Part shown: positions 34,480-47,214 of the stretch, in pieces
Layout: the number at the start of each line of letters is the position of its first letter
Position numbering within the stretch: position 1 is the stretch's first letter
Origin: Fasciolopsis buskii
Taxonomy: Eukaryota > Platyhelminthes > Trematoda > Plagiorchiida > Fasciolidae
Reading direction: 5' to 3'
DNA length: 64,000 bases
Assembly (NCBI GenBank): GCA_008360955.1
Contig: LUCM01006718.1
Location: 33,202 to 97,201, forward strand
Notes under the pieces: generated by a model
Databases searched by the model: none
The model's input: only the letters and a program-made list of their open reading frames with translations
What the model was told of the DNA's origin: nothing
Made by a program: the position numbers and the translations under genes

Positions 34480-36000
34480 TGTTTGCTAGAAATTCGTTGA
34501 ATCTCATGCTGAATGACCCATCATCCAGATCTTGTTCTATACAGATGTCTTCCATAGCTTTTACACCGAAAGCATTCATTTTCTGGTCAAGTAGCCTGTG
34601 TTTCACGGAATTGAAGGCCTTCTGGAATTCCAGACGGCAGGCTTATGTCTTTTCGCTTTTGTCAATCCTACCTATTACTTCATTCACTATACCAGTCAAA
34701 TTGTTCAGACCAGAAAGTTTGCGCCGAAAACCATGTTGCTCTACCAATGTTAACTTGCTGGTCTCCAGGTGAATGGCCATCCTGTCGCAAAGGGGTCTTT
34801 CAATAGTTTTCAGCGCAACTGATGTCAAACTCACGGTCTATGATTCCCAGAGTTATCTCTTTCCCCGTCTTTATGCACTGGTATGACTGTCGACGTCAAC
34901 CAGTCTTTCGTCTAGTGCTGCAATAAAGAGCTGGGTGAAAATTTTCATCAGGATCTCTACTAGCGGCTTTACTAAAGCTAGGTGGATTCCATCAGGTCCA
35001 TCCGGCTTCGATGCGTCCATTCTTCTCAGGTAATCCAACAGTTCTTCCTCCGTGATCGTCCCGTCCAGCAGCCCTACCAGAAGTGGGAAAGGACTTGGTT
35101 TTTGTCCCTGCATCCCTCGACCCTGCCTGTATACCGCTTGAAAAATTCCAATGGACAGTCGGCTATCTGCTGACTGCCGGTCCAGCTAACTCTCCGGTCG
35201 TTTTCGCCCTACCTAGGGCCTTTCTCAAAGATTCCTTAGACCGCACAGAATTACAATAAGCCTTAGTTTTACTCTTAGCGGCCCCAGCGATCCGCTGCTG
35301 TTACACAGTTCGTGACTGTCGTTGGATGCGCAACATCCTTTGTCTTTCTTCTGTTTACTCTGCTATTTATCGTCGAAGCCAATTATGCCCTTAAAACTCG
35401 TGAATTCTCCATTTCTGCTCCTTGGCTTCGTAATCCTACTCTTCAACCACGGTGCTATCCCTTTTCGCTCGACTTCGTGTAGTGGTGCAACTAAAGCTGT
35501 TGGTGCTAACGGGTTGCTCTTAACTGCCTTCCACTGACGATCGTCGTACTTGCTGCCTCTGTCAACTCCATACCGAGTTTGGAGACCCAAGTCCAGCAGT
35601 CTACCTTTATCCCTTCCTAAGAATTTGGTGCCAAAATTGTCGGAGAAAACAAGTCCCCGCAGGCTCAGACGCATGCAAACCACGGCGTGGTCACGCGTAC
35701 CAGCTGGCTCTTTAAACTCAAGGCACCCTAAACCTTTCAATGTTCTCCTTAGTACAAGGTCAAGGACTGGAAATACCTGACCGAGTCTCCATCTAGTCAC
35801 TGGAGTAGCATGTTGACTCATCTCATTTACGTGCAGGAACTGCGGGATCCGATGCTCAAAACTGCCTTCCGGTTGGTTGACAAACCTATTCAATTTCAGG
35901 GGCATTAAAATTTCGCGGCGTGAGTAGTTTGCCCGCGGATCCTGCAGAAAAATGAGGAAAATAAACAGTTTCCCGTTTTCCATTCGACCGTTTACGCTCC
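34480..36000 (-). pseudogene. CR1-like LINE, endonuclease end and RT first half
   Basis: From about 35890 leftward, an open frame of 221 codons contains FLHVNEMSQHATPVTRWRLG, LDLVLRRTLK, TRDHAVVCMRLSLRGLVF and APWLKSRITK, which is the endonuclease end and linker. RT follows: EELLDYLRRMDASKPDGPDGIH near 35050-34990, VALKTIERPLCDRM and EQHGFRRKLSGLNNLT near 34825-34690. It ends with HRLLDQKMNAFGV and SMRFNEFLANT near 34600-34485, where the later insertion begins. The upstream endonuclease half is missing or unreadable. Confidence 0.85.
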
Positions 36001-38767
36001 GCTCAGTTAAATTCAGGTCAGTATGCACAGAAATGAGGGGAACTCAGATGAAACGGGCGTCCAAATCGATCTGTTTTGGAAACGTTCCTTGCCTCCCAAA
36101 GCTGAGGGTCTTGATATACTTTGTTAACTGAATTATGGGATTGAGATCAGTGGGCAGTCGACAGTATTGGCCCACATGCTTTTCAAATTCCTCCGATGAT
36201 AATCACAAAAAAACATCAAATTCTGCAATTTTCTTGCTCTTTACTACATCTCAGTAGCATTAACGACCAAATTCCCCCGGAGAGTGATCGGTAGTAAACA
36301 GCCAGTCACGCATCCATGGCGTGTAAAGGAATGCTCTTTGGGCGTTTCACACCGGTTTGCCAAACCGGAAGGAACTTAATAATCCAATAATTGCAGACTC
36401 AGCAGTTTACCCAACCCTACTAGCGGCCCAAATCTGACTCAGAAGTCTGAAGATAATGTGCTCCAACGTTACTTCTGTGAGACCGATGGATGTGAGGCGG
36501 TTCTCGCATTGCTTTTAAGAACCCTCTTCTGATAAACCCTTGGTGCACCACGCATACGCATCGCCGGGCCGCTAAAATATTGATTACCCAAGACGCTCGA
36601 ACTACAATAGGAAAGGACAGCCGGGGGTGGTAAGATGTTAAGTATGTTAGACGAGGCCCTGCGATTGAAACGCGCACGGTCAGCCAGCAAATATCAATCA
36701 CACACGCTGGTCTACTTTGGGTCAAGAAAGAGAGCCGGAAAACATCCACGTTTCATCACAGGGGTCTCTTCGCAGGGGATAGTCGGAAAAAGGTTTCCCT
36801 TGGAAATATGGAGAAAAATTCGAAACCCATGGACCTTCTGTTGCCCTGGCATCGTCAGCGGGCGGAAAATCTTGCCGCTCGTCTGGCGGTCCCGTGGGTG
36901 ATAGCTTTTGGGAGGCAACCGTGTGATGAACGCCAAGCCGCAAACCTTTAAGAAGTGAACACAAAAGAAGCAATCCACCAGCTGAGCCGCGGCTACAAGC
37001 CGCAGCAACGGAGCTTCCCTACCGGCACGCGGTGGTCAAAAATGCCCATCTGACCGCATCCGAAAACCAAAGGTCCATTTGAGTCCACTTGCAGATGCAG
37101 CAGATGGGGCGAGCAAGATGTCCGACTTCGGGTTCTTCTGGGTTTCTCCTGACTGAAAATATTGCAAAATCCTATGGGAATTTTTGAGCAGCGGCAAATG
37201 TTGCGTTATTGGGGGAAAAACGCGTCTGTGCCACCGTCTTTGATGCAACATGGAGGCGAAACACACGTCAATGAGAACGTCAAGTTTGAGTCTAATAACT
37301 ACAAAAACGCATTTACGAACTGAAAGGCATTATACGTCAGGGCACAAACAATTTTCCGGAATGCGAAGCGCGGTCACTTAGTTGGAGGCTGTGTTCTCGA
37401 AGCAAATCGGGATATTTGGATGTGGTCGATCTAACATTGAAATCGTCCAGGCAGATGAGCAAAAGAAACGGCGGACAACATTTCAAACAGCGGTTAGTGA
37501 ATAATGTCAGAAGACAATTTTGAAAGGAGATGGAAGAGACAAAGTTGTACCTGTGATTGACTTAATCGAGGGTAACAGAAGTCATGGGTTACACAAAAGA
37601 ATCAAAGAGATCATGCAGCCGGAACTCCAGAACGGGTGGGAAGAAAGATATACCGCAGATAAAAACTGCCGAGAATGGAAGAAAGAAACCAGGGACACAA
37701 AGTATTACGACTACTGGCGACAGAAAAATAGAAGAGAACTACCAAGGAACGACAGTGGGATTTAAATAATGGGTGGGAAAAGAGGATTTGAGGTAAAGAC
37801 CCAGTTTTGTCCAAAGTGTTTCATTCACGTTCGCCAAGATAAGAGTGATGCCACCAAGCAAACTTAATCCGCGTGGGAAGACACAGCGAAGAACGGTAAG
37901 AAATGAAGCTGAGGTGGATGTAAATACTAGAAGACAATGGCTAATTCGGGATACGACGTCCGTTTTTGCGATGGGATTGGAGTTCGGTGACAGAGATTTA
38001 CGTGGACACTCACACACTCATGGTCTGGGCAATGAGGTCTTCCCGAAACACAGCTAGGTTGCCCAGCGAAAAGAATCATTTTGGGATCAGAAGTTAGATG
38101 CATTCGACATATAATTGCAGATGTGCAGATCGTACGTGCTAGTATCAGAAACCAGTTTGAAATTAAAGGTGAGTTAACCGAGGGCGCCGGTCTATAAAGT
38201 TTTGCGATGGGGAACTTATGAAATAGCACTCAGTTTTTTATGGTAGCGGAGAAGCTAAGAGGCCCGAAAGTTTGTAGATTGGGAGGGGTTTTGCTCAAGA
38301 TTGGGCTAAAATAAACTCGTGATGTATAACTAGCTTTCTCGAAATGAATTTGAAAGTACTGAATAAAAATAGAATTCAATCAAAAAGGCGAACGGGTCGT
38401 TTTATCTTGCGGCTGCTGCGGGTGACTCCCATATCGCGTGCCTTTGTTGCTTGCGCATTTCTGTGTTTTCATCTCCGCCAAGGATCTCCACAGATGGCAC
38501 TGACATTAACTGGCCTCGAGAAAGATAATGTGGCTCATGGATTCGGGGAATTCCTTGGTTTATTTCACATTCTATCACGACAGGTTCAGTGCAACCAACG
38601 GACACCGCGTCGAATAGACGGACAACGTGCAAAACAAAGGCTTTTGTCATACAAAACAAACCATCATTTGACGATTGGAACGGAGCTCAAACACCTTCGA
38701 TGCAGACGGAGATAAGAGTTAAGACGCCAAGTACAATCGGGACATAGCCTGAAAGTTGTTGGTCAGA
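36001..38767. other. Unassigned DNA
   Basis: Several open frames of 80-125 codons occur (36635-36901 plus, 38344-38715 plus, 38229-37927 minus). None shows a known motif, and overlapping frames are equally open. No host exon is supported. Confidence 0.35.
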
Positions 38768-39129
38768 CGATGAACTGTCACAAGCTGCTCGCTTGCGCTG
38801 TATGAGTTGCCTTGCACAATCACTATAACTGAAGTGCGTGGACCTCGATGTCACCGCTAAATATTCGAAGACCTGAAGCCTACAAACAAAGAAGCTCATT
38901 CAGTTTGGCCTGCATTTTTTTCTCAGGGGAAGCCCCGAGGGCTTAAAATGGTTAATTGGAACATTTCGCCCTGAAGCGGGTTTGTCCTGGCTCGAAGAAC
39001 GCCTTTTAGCTGCCAATGAAAGCTCCCTACCACATTTTAACTTTCAAGTAATAAGCGTTTGTTCTTATGTTTACGGCCGGGCGAGATAGAGCGCTGGTGG
39101 CTCCCCACCGAACATGCGCACATAGACTC
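38768..39129 (-). repeat. Interspersed repeat, copy 2 of an inverted pair
   Basis: Reverse-complement match of 34134-34477, about 97 percent identical by eye outside a 20-nt insertion. The distance between copies is about 4.3 kb. The flanks differ, so it looks like two separate insertions and not one element's termini. Confidence 0.9.
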
Positions 39130-39289
39130 TGTGGATTCTCGCCTTTGGAATTGGCTATAAATGTCTTTTACTCATCATTGCCATCTTACTGATGTGTAGC
39201 TAACATTTTGGCTTATTGTGTCGAGAATTTATGAGTGCTTCAGCTTTGGGGTGTGCAAATACTGTCATTTGGGTAGCAGTTGCTTTTGT

Positions 39290-39420
39290 GGATATGGCTT
39301 CCTCCGGAAAAATATCCGGACATTTACAGTAAAGTCTAAAGTCTCACAAGAGATATTTGCAGATGTAAAGGCTTCATAATAATAATTATTATTATTATTA
39401 TAATTATAATAATAATGACA
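39290..39420 (+). repeat. Hairpin followed by (ATT/ATA)n tail
   Basis: CCGGA-AAAATA-TCCGG forms a perfect hairpin at about 39305-39322. Some 55 bp later an AT-only run of ATT/ATA units begins (39377-39415). This arrangement resembles a retroelement 3' end. No family is assigned. Confidence 0.4.
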
Positions 39421-42400
39421 CATTTTTTGAGTCTTGCTAAAAAGGCAATTGTCTTAACGGTCCCGATTTATAACGGATACAACAGGGCAAATAGTTATCA
39501 GCCAGCTGTTAGATACAGAGAAGTTTTGAAAATGGGTTCTAAGGTTGCGTTTCCAGCTCACATGTAAGCAATACTAAATAATGCCACTTATTAAATCCAT
39601 TACAGAAGATGATTTTTCGGGCAGAAAATAAGGAACTTTTAAAAGGAGATTGTACCAGCACTCAACTGTGCAGTATTCCGGTCCTCCGTTTCAAACCCTA
39701 CTGACAGCGTTGGACTTAAAGCACCACTTGTTACGGCAAGGAAACGATGCGATTCCAGAATTCATCTTGGTCGATTCATCCTAAGAAAATTGTCTGAATG
39801 ACTGACTAAATTCTTCTTTTTTATCTGCGCGTATGGTTTCCGGGGTGTAAGAGTGATTTAGTCATTGTACGTCTGAGGCGTGGGACTCACCTTCAAACCT
39901 GCATGCCTATTCCCTTTGTTCTCTACCCCGCAATGCTTTCCAGTGTCTTGCAGCAAGTGGTACTGAAGCAAACCGGAATTAACGTCGTGCTCATCAGCAT
40001 CATCTTTGATGTGGAAACCGTTGACATCCAAACAATTTCTTTCTTAACGTAGAGCAAATAATAAAAGAATAAAGAGATAAAAGCATAAAAGAAATTTTTA
40101 CTGACGCCAGAGAGAAAGTTACCCCTGTAGGAATAAGAGAAATTAAAGAAGAAAAAAAGAAAACAGTAAAACTTAGCAAACTATCAGAATGCCGGACGTA
40201 ATAAGAAAGCAGGAGGGAGAGGGCATCTACCGTACTGGGGTGAAGGTTTGGAAGAGAAAAGTGAAATTCAAGACAATCAAAATGTCATTACTGTGGCAGC
40301 TCTTGGGTGGCCGACTGAAGCTTTCCAACCAAAAGGCGAAAGTAAAGAAGAGTAAGAAGAAAAACAGAGTTGAACGAAAATCAAAGCTCTGAAGAAAAGT
40401 GAAAAGGGAGGAAATAATACGGAATAAAGAGGAAAGGAAGACTTCATGAGCAGCCTTCAACGCATGCAACAGCCCATAAAGACGAGCGGCTTCAGTGTGC
40501 ATTACTTAAACACCAATGAAGAAAATTCCTCACGGTTTATCACTCTTAGCGCGTTCTGCAGATGCGGTGCTGCTAGGTATCAGGCTATTTAAACAAGAGC
40601 AGTCTACGAATGTCCCGACAGTTGGGCCTTCCATCTTCCCATGTTCACTCGGCGAGATATAAGAAAAAGCCTTCCGGTTGATGAACTTAGCAGCAGGTCT
40701 GATGTGTAGAAATATCAAGTTGGTTTGAAATACCAGTAACTTAGTTGCCATTATGGTCTGTTTTTCTGCTAGTCAAGTGAAAAGTGGAGTAGGAACGCAG
40801 GACAGAATTGACCACTTCAGCTGAAATCTGGAGAGAGGAAAGCCAGTGTAGGTACCTGAATTGTGCCGACAGGTGCGTTTTAGTAATGAAAGACTGAATA
40901 CCAAATAGCCAAGCTCTGTAAGTCATGTCCGAAGCTCTCGCCGTGCTTATGCTACGTGAAGTAAATCCATTTATCAGTAGGATTGATTGCTGGGCGCTAT
41001 CAGCCCGTGGCCGAGCAAGCCAGTAAAGGATAGACGTGACATAATGGGGTGAAGTTCAAACTTTTAGGAGCCTTCCCGGTAGGGCAATAGCAAATATTTC
41101 GACTCAAAATCGCTCGTCTTGAGTTCACGTTCCAGTTCAGTTGCGGTGGACATAAACTGCTGCTGATTCCTAACAAGGAAAAAATAGCTGTACAGTGCTT
41201 CCGTTGTTTCTTAATTGTCGGTCGGGCGATGATAATTCGTCGTGGATTATCTCAAGAAACATTCGATCTCCTGCTGATAACCCATGAAAAAGAAAAACAT
41301 TCTCTAATATTTTTGGGAAATCAGCAATAATAGGTGATAACGGATCTCACTGACGCTTAGATTCCCCATCCAAACGTGTCCTGTTGATCTAGGGCGTTAC
41401 AAACACAAACTTTCGGGACGGTTAGCGTGATGTCGACCCTGCTATTTATCTGCCATTAAATGGGGAAATTTTTTTAAGTGAGCGTGTTTTTAGTAAAAGT
41501 TTATTCTTCATAAGCCTTTTTGACTAGAAACAACTAGGACTGTTTTTTTGCAGAATCAAACGGTGCACGTGTGACTGTCGTTGCCTGGTAAAAATGCACT
41601 TCTGGTAACTGCTCTAAGCAATGGTGAGGCTTTCAATGAGTTAGGTTTTATTAGAAAATGAAAATTTGGCAGATTTCACTCCTCCCAACCAGAGCGACTA
41701 CAGGTTCAAAAAATACAATCGTGTTCATAACTGAACTTCTGTCTGCTTCCACTGGTCCCTTGGTAAAGGATCTTTGCATATTTTCACTTGTCACTCCGCT
41801 GCACCAGAGCATGCTAGAGTACAAAGTAGCACTGTATTCTATTAGAGACTTAACATGGTTCATTTAGTGGCTAGTTACCCACTATTGAACTAAAAGTCCC
41901 TTGTATCTGTCCGATAAGTTTACGGGATCTTAGCACTCGCCTGCCAGCACTTCTGAAAAGTTGAATTTAATAGAGTAGTGTAACCAAAAGTCACGCATTT
42001 GAGATTTGATGGGAATTGTCTGTTCCTCAACGCCTAGACATTAGTGGAACGAGACAATTAAAGTAAGAGTACAAAAATTCTGGGCCGTAAACTTCACTAT
42101 CAATTTTATCCACCAGAAATTGAAGGGGTGTGGACCTAGAGCTATTTTCCGCAGCATAGAACTTAAAGTGCTGGGTTCGAAAATGTAAAGAATTTTTATA
42201 TGGTTGGTAGAAAGAAAGTAAGTCGCATGTCGAATTTCGGAAAGTGAGTCAATTAGAAGATGGAAAACATTGGGGGAACTAGAAAACGGCGTTAAATTAA
42301 ACTGCGAATTGTTTTAGGTTTGAAAAAAGAACCTAACTTTTACGTCCTGAATGCTTGAGGTGGGGCAAGAGTCTTGGCTGCAATGAGATGGTTCAGTAAT

Positions 42401-45400
42401 ACAGTAAGACCCGATATCGAATATCAAACCTAAATGGGACACGATCAAAGGTATCTGTCCCGGTCGCAATCATTGTTTTGTCATCATTCTCAAGGATATT
42501 AATTAAATTCAAATTACAGTCCTCCAGGTTCCCCATAGCCACTCTTTGAAAAGCCGTTGCGGCTCCTGTTGATATGGTTGTTACAGGGGTACTTAACTGT
42601 AGATTCCTCGCTGTTTAGTCTCTTAGTCATTAACTAATTGGATCAAGCCGAGGTCCCTTCTTATGGATCAGTATGGTTAAAGAAGGTTTTCACTGGGTGG
42701 ATAAAAACTGCACCTCATTGGCAAATTAAGTAATTTGGAGAAAAGATTTGGAATATCGGGGCCTCGAGATCAGGGAGCCACCGGAAATAGTGTGTCCGGT
42801 CCTCGTTGGTGAGGGACTTTCAAGTTAACAACATGAGAGGAGATTTCGGAATGGCAGAGAGTGGTGATGAGCAGAATTTTGCAGGTAGATAAAACGCGAT
42901 TATAAAACAATATGCGAAATCGCCATGAAATGAAGCCTTAAAAGGTTGATTTAAAGCTCGCAATGTGTGTTGACGAAATTTTTGAGGTGAGATGTGGGTT
43001 TTTCGCTTTGCAAACTTCGCCAAATTTGGAATCTATCCTACTTAATGGTGTCACTGAGCTGCTGTTAAAAAAGGCAGCAATTGGACCACTGCCTTAGGAC
43101 GCACGGAAAGCGGGTTAACCGGAGTTCCAATGAAACATCCAAAGTGTCAAGAAATGTTTTGCATAGCTTCTAGAGCATAGATCGAACACGAGTGAGCTTA
43201 TTTTATTTGGAGCTATCTGGTGGACACTGTATTAAAGCATTTAGTCGTAGATAGTTCTCGAAAACCCCATACAGCAGCTGGGGTGCTAGGTGAAAGCTAT
43301 TCAAAAAGCTGTTCCAGTTTTGAACGCCAACTAGGGGGGCAGTGCGACCCGGTGCACTGATTTGTGTGGGCCGTTTGGGTGACACTTGCCTTTTAGGGAC
43401 TTCAGAGGCGCACAAATATTAGGATGCCTACTAGTTGCTGCATCTACGGACGCTGTTTACGAACGTGTTTGCTGCTTTGGTTAATCCCACCGAGAAAATT
43501 GACTCGATGCCTTTGTCACCCCTGGTGCAAGATGTGACATTTTAATTCCGTCTTCCCAGAAGTACAAAACTCAGGAATAACAAAAGTGCCGAGAGGCTGA
43601 ATACCAGGACAATATTTTGGGAACGGAATGGTTCACAATTTCTAGTTTTAGGCCCCCAGGAATGTCGCTTAGCAAGTCGCATGTTTCAATTTTGAGGGAG
43701 AAGGCTTTCGATCTCATATTGTGAGGGAAATATATGCATCAAAATGTAATACGCGGTTGTACCACAACGTTAAACCCTAAAGGTTTAAACGTGGCTTGGA
43801 TACTAAGACGATGGGAGCATGTGATCCTGAGGTCGTCTTTAAAGGACACCAAGTGCTTAAGTCGCTGAGGACCTATGTTTGTGAAGAAGTGAGAATAACT
43901 GACTAATGCAATTCCATCCAAGCGAAAGTAGTCCTTGGCCACCTTTCAGTTATTACAATGAGTTCCTAGTCTACCGTCAGGGCGGATGAGCTTTTGTAGC
44001 ACGGTAGTTGTGAAAAGGCGACCATTTACGACTAATGGAGAGAAGGGTGAGAAGACCCACGTGTTCTTGGGCTGGCCCTCAATTAAGTAGCTAGACGGTC
44101 CTAGACCGAAGTCTTTGCAGTGTTTAGTAAATTTGGCCAAAAACAGAGGAAGGGCAGAATTGCAAACTGGTTGCACGTGAATAAGACACTCATTATATGA
44201 AGCAATAATAGTGAAAATATGTTACTTCTCGGACAGGGCCGAGAAATGCGGTAAACACGATCATGAAGGGGAGGATAATGATAAGATAAGAAGAAATATT
44301 ACGGGATAAAGCGTCCACGTGCAAATGGTCGGAGGCCTATATAGTAGCTAATGGTCCACATGCCAGATCATATTTGTGCGATAAGCGCATAAAAAGTAAT
44401 GAAGGTCCACGCGGGATATTCGATTCCGACAAAGACTTCTAGTCGGTGATGTTTTGTGTCTCTATTGCGCATCCCATTTCCCGTCAAGTGCATGCCGCCG
44501 ACCGAGATGGGCCGATAGCAACACTAGTAAGTCCATTAAAGTGGTGAGATTCCTAAATGATTGGGGTGAACACGAGTTGAATCTGGCAGAAAAGAACTTG
44601 TGACGTTAAAAAACGCGCTAAATCAAGGAACGGTAAATCTGGAGGCAACTTATACCGGAACACTTAGTGGTGGGCGGTAAGCAGAACGGACACTAGCAGT
44701 GTAGAAAGCCGAATATTGGAATTTCGGCTCCTCGGGCAAGTGGAGACCGCGAAACGGGATAGAAATCGTAAAATTGTATGCCTGATTTATGAGGTTTCTT
44801 GGGCACGTTTGACTTCCAGTATTTCAGCTAGGCATAATCGTGGAGGTGGAGTTGGAAAAAGGAGACGGTGTACCGGACTCAAATGAGGCAATGTCTGGTG
44901 AACTCTTGCAAAATCAGGGGTCAGAATCAACAGTCTGTTGCCAAATTTGGCAGACCAGAATAAAGGTTCATGATAAATGGTGGCCCTCAGGCGTTTTGAT
45001 GAAGAAAGTTTAGATGCATGCAAAAAGTCAGCTTACATCAGGTACCAGTAAAGTCTTCCTCCTGTGAGTTTGTTATGGATGGCTTGAGAATACAAACTGC
45101 GAAATGGAGCAAGTAGACCTGCGTAGATGTTAATATGTTATCTATGGAGTCAGGAAAAGAATTCTCGTAAGGTGCACTGAACCATGGGGCCTTGTGTCTT
45201 AAGGCATCTGTGGAGAATTAAATAGGCATTTTGGTTCACAACAGGAGTACCGATAGAAAGTGGGAACGTGGCTCGAATAGACAGCTGACCGAACAGCGGA
45301 AAGTTCACAGAAAGGGCGATTGGGTATGAAGTGGAAATAGCGTCTTTCAAATGGAAGTATCTTCACACCTGATTAATATTGTGCTACACAAGAGCGCCCT

Positions 45401-47162
45401 TGGTGACGTTTGGAGGTCTTGACAACAGAGGACAGATTTTTCCACTTGCAATAGGATGCCTTTGGCTGGTATTTCCAGGCTGTCTCAGTCCTACTGACAT
45501 TTCAAACTTCGGTGGACCCCAGTTTGTATCGGGGGTGCTTTGACACGGCAATTGCGCACATTGTGTTTTAATGTAAGGTGAGCAAACCAAAAATCAACAT
45601 ATATACCGAGCCCCAATGGGGACTGATCGGCGCGTTTCTGGCTGAACAATGTTCCACTTGGACGTCCGTTGGTCCGCCTGTCGTATAACCTGGGGTAACT
45701 TGATTAGGGCCTACGGTTCACCCCACAGTCATCAGTGTGCGTTGGTGTTCGTTTGAGGGATCCAGTAGAGATGGCGAACCCGGAGCAGCCGAATTAACAG
45801 TTGCTGCGTCAGATATGGTGGTGAGTGGGGTTTACAGCCAACCTTCGTCTGGCTGGAATAGGTGGCTGAAGGAGAACCCACCATTGCGCCATCTTCTGAA
45901 ATAATGTCGCATCAGAAGACTTCAATAATTCGTCTTATTAGCATGAATTTTGATCGACTTGACCTGCGTGAAACTGTATATCATTTGCTGTATGGAAAGG
46001 AATTTCATCGCGAAATGCTTTGCCGCTGAGCTAAAATAATAAAGTGGCAAATGTGACGTACCATACTGCCATTCAAAGATCAGTGGAATTGATCTATAGT
46101 AAGTCCATACGATCGGGAACACTGAATAAAAAGCGTTCGTTGTGACATTAATTGATTTCTGAATTTCACTGACAATAGGGTCAATAAAGTTGTTCAACGT
46201 TTTTGGTCAAATGCCTGTCATATCTTACATCATTATATCTTCACCTATGATACTTCCATGAACGCTCAAACTTGTATTGCGTTCTCTACCACTTGCAATC
46301 TCATCTACGTCATTGGTTATCCCTTTTAGAAAGGATGGACCCAGCAATAGAGAATGGTGTCCAATTTAAATCTTGAAACATTTCTACTCATTCGCCTCCT
46401 TAAGCTATAGGTGCAATCCCAGACTTTCTATAGGTAAGCAATTCATTATGATACCCTCATTCACATGTACATGCTTATCACCAGGCCAAATCACTAGAGG
46501 CAATCTGTCCAAATTAATTCATGCATTCATCTTCCTGGCAAATTTGCCACTCCTTTCAGAAGTCATGAAGGAGACAATAATACCCCTGACATCAACTGGT
46601 TTTCTTCTTCGTCTCTAAAAGCTCTTTGAACTCCGGCTGCTTTGTGCATGATGGGAAGTGGATCCATAAGTGCTGTCGCCAATCACGAGATGTAACAGGC
46701 TGGATCCAGAATTCACCATACATTTACACCATATTTTGGCCGCCGTGCCGTATGTACTCTAGGATGCCGACTAAAAGAGGGTACACTAAATCTTCTCGAT
46801 CACATCCAGTGCCCCCATCAACTGTTCAGCCAAAATAATTCCTGGTTCTTAAAACGAAGTAATGTTTCTTCGTCTCTCTGCACCCAGAATTGGAAGGAAT
46901 TCTTCATGAAACCGGGTGTACAGTTAGCTGCCGCTTCCATTTACTCTAATGTGACCACGTGGGTTTTCTGAACAGCACCGTCAATTGTTTTCACAAACCC
47001 ACTTGGTCTTTTCTGAAGATGTTTAAATGTTAAATATCTGAAAGTTTACAAAGCATACCGTGGCTTCATAGACCTCACACTTCCTGCAACCACGACGCTT
47101 ATCAACTTCGATTGCCGGTATGAATAACAATCCTATCAAAAAACAGTAAATGCACGGCCCCT
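39421..47162. other. Unassigned DNA, plus strand partly purine-rich
   Basis: There is no recognisable gene in 7.7 kb. The plus strand is visibly rich in A and G over long stretches (for example 40080-40440 and 42180-42300), and minus-strand frames are accordingly Ser/Pro/Leu/Phe-rich (43415-43203, 44176-43946, 45023-44787, 45590-45384). The succession of minus-strand frames between about 45900 and 42800 could be one badly decayed element, but no RT, integrase or transposase motif could be found. Confidence 0.35.
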
Positions 47163-47214
47163 ATGCCCACCATAATGGGCCCTCTGCAGGCTGTCCAAAA
47201 GGCGTCTGAAGCCA

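Noticed and set aside
34134..39129. The 0.35-kb inverted pair as terminal repeats of one 5-kb transposon
   Set aside because: Half of an old CR1-like element lies between the copies and the other half outside, so the pair is better explained as two insertions.
39970..40000. CTGATGAG on the minus strand as another ribozyme core
   Set aside because: No GAAA box or pairing stems follow within the required distance.
40189..40392. Lys-rich frame as a small nuclear protein
   Set aside because: It is explained by the purine-rich strand composition. There are no motifs, and the opposite strand is equally open.
40985..41075. tRNA-like GTGGCCGAGCAAGCC and GAAGTTCAAAC
   Set aside because: The A-box resemblance is fair but the B-box is poor and no cloverleaf stems pair.
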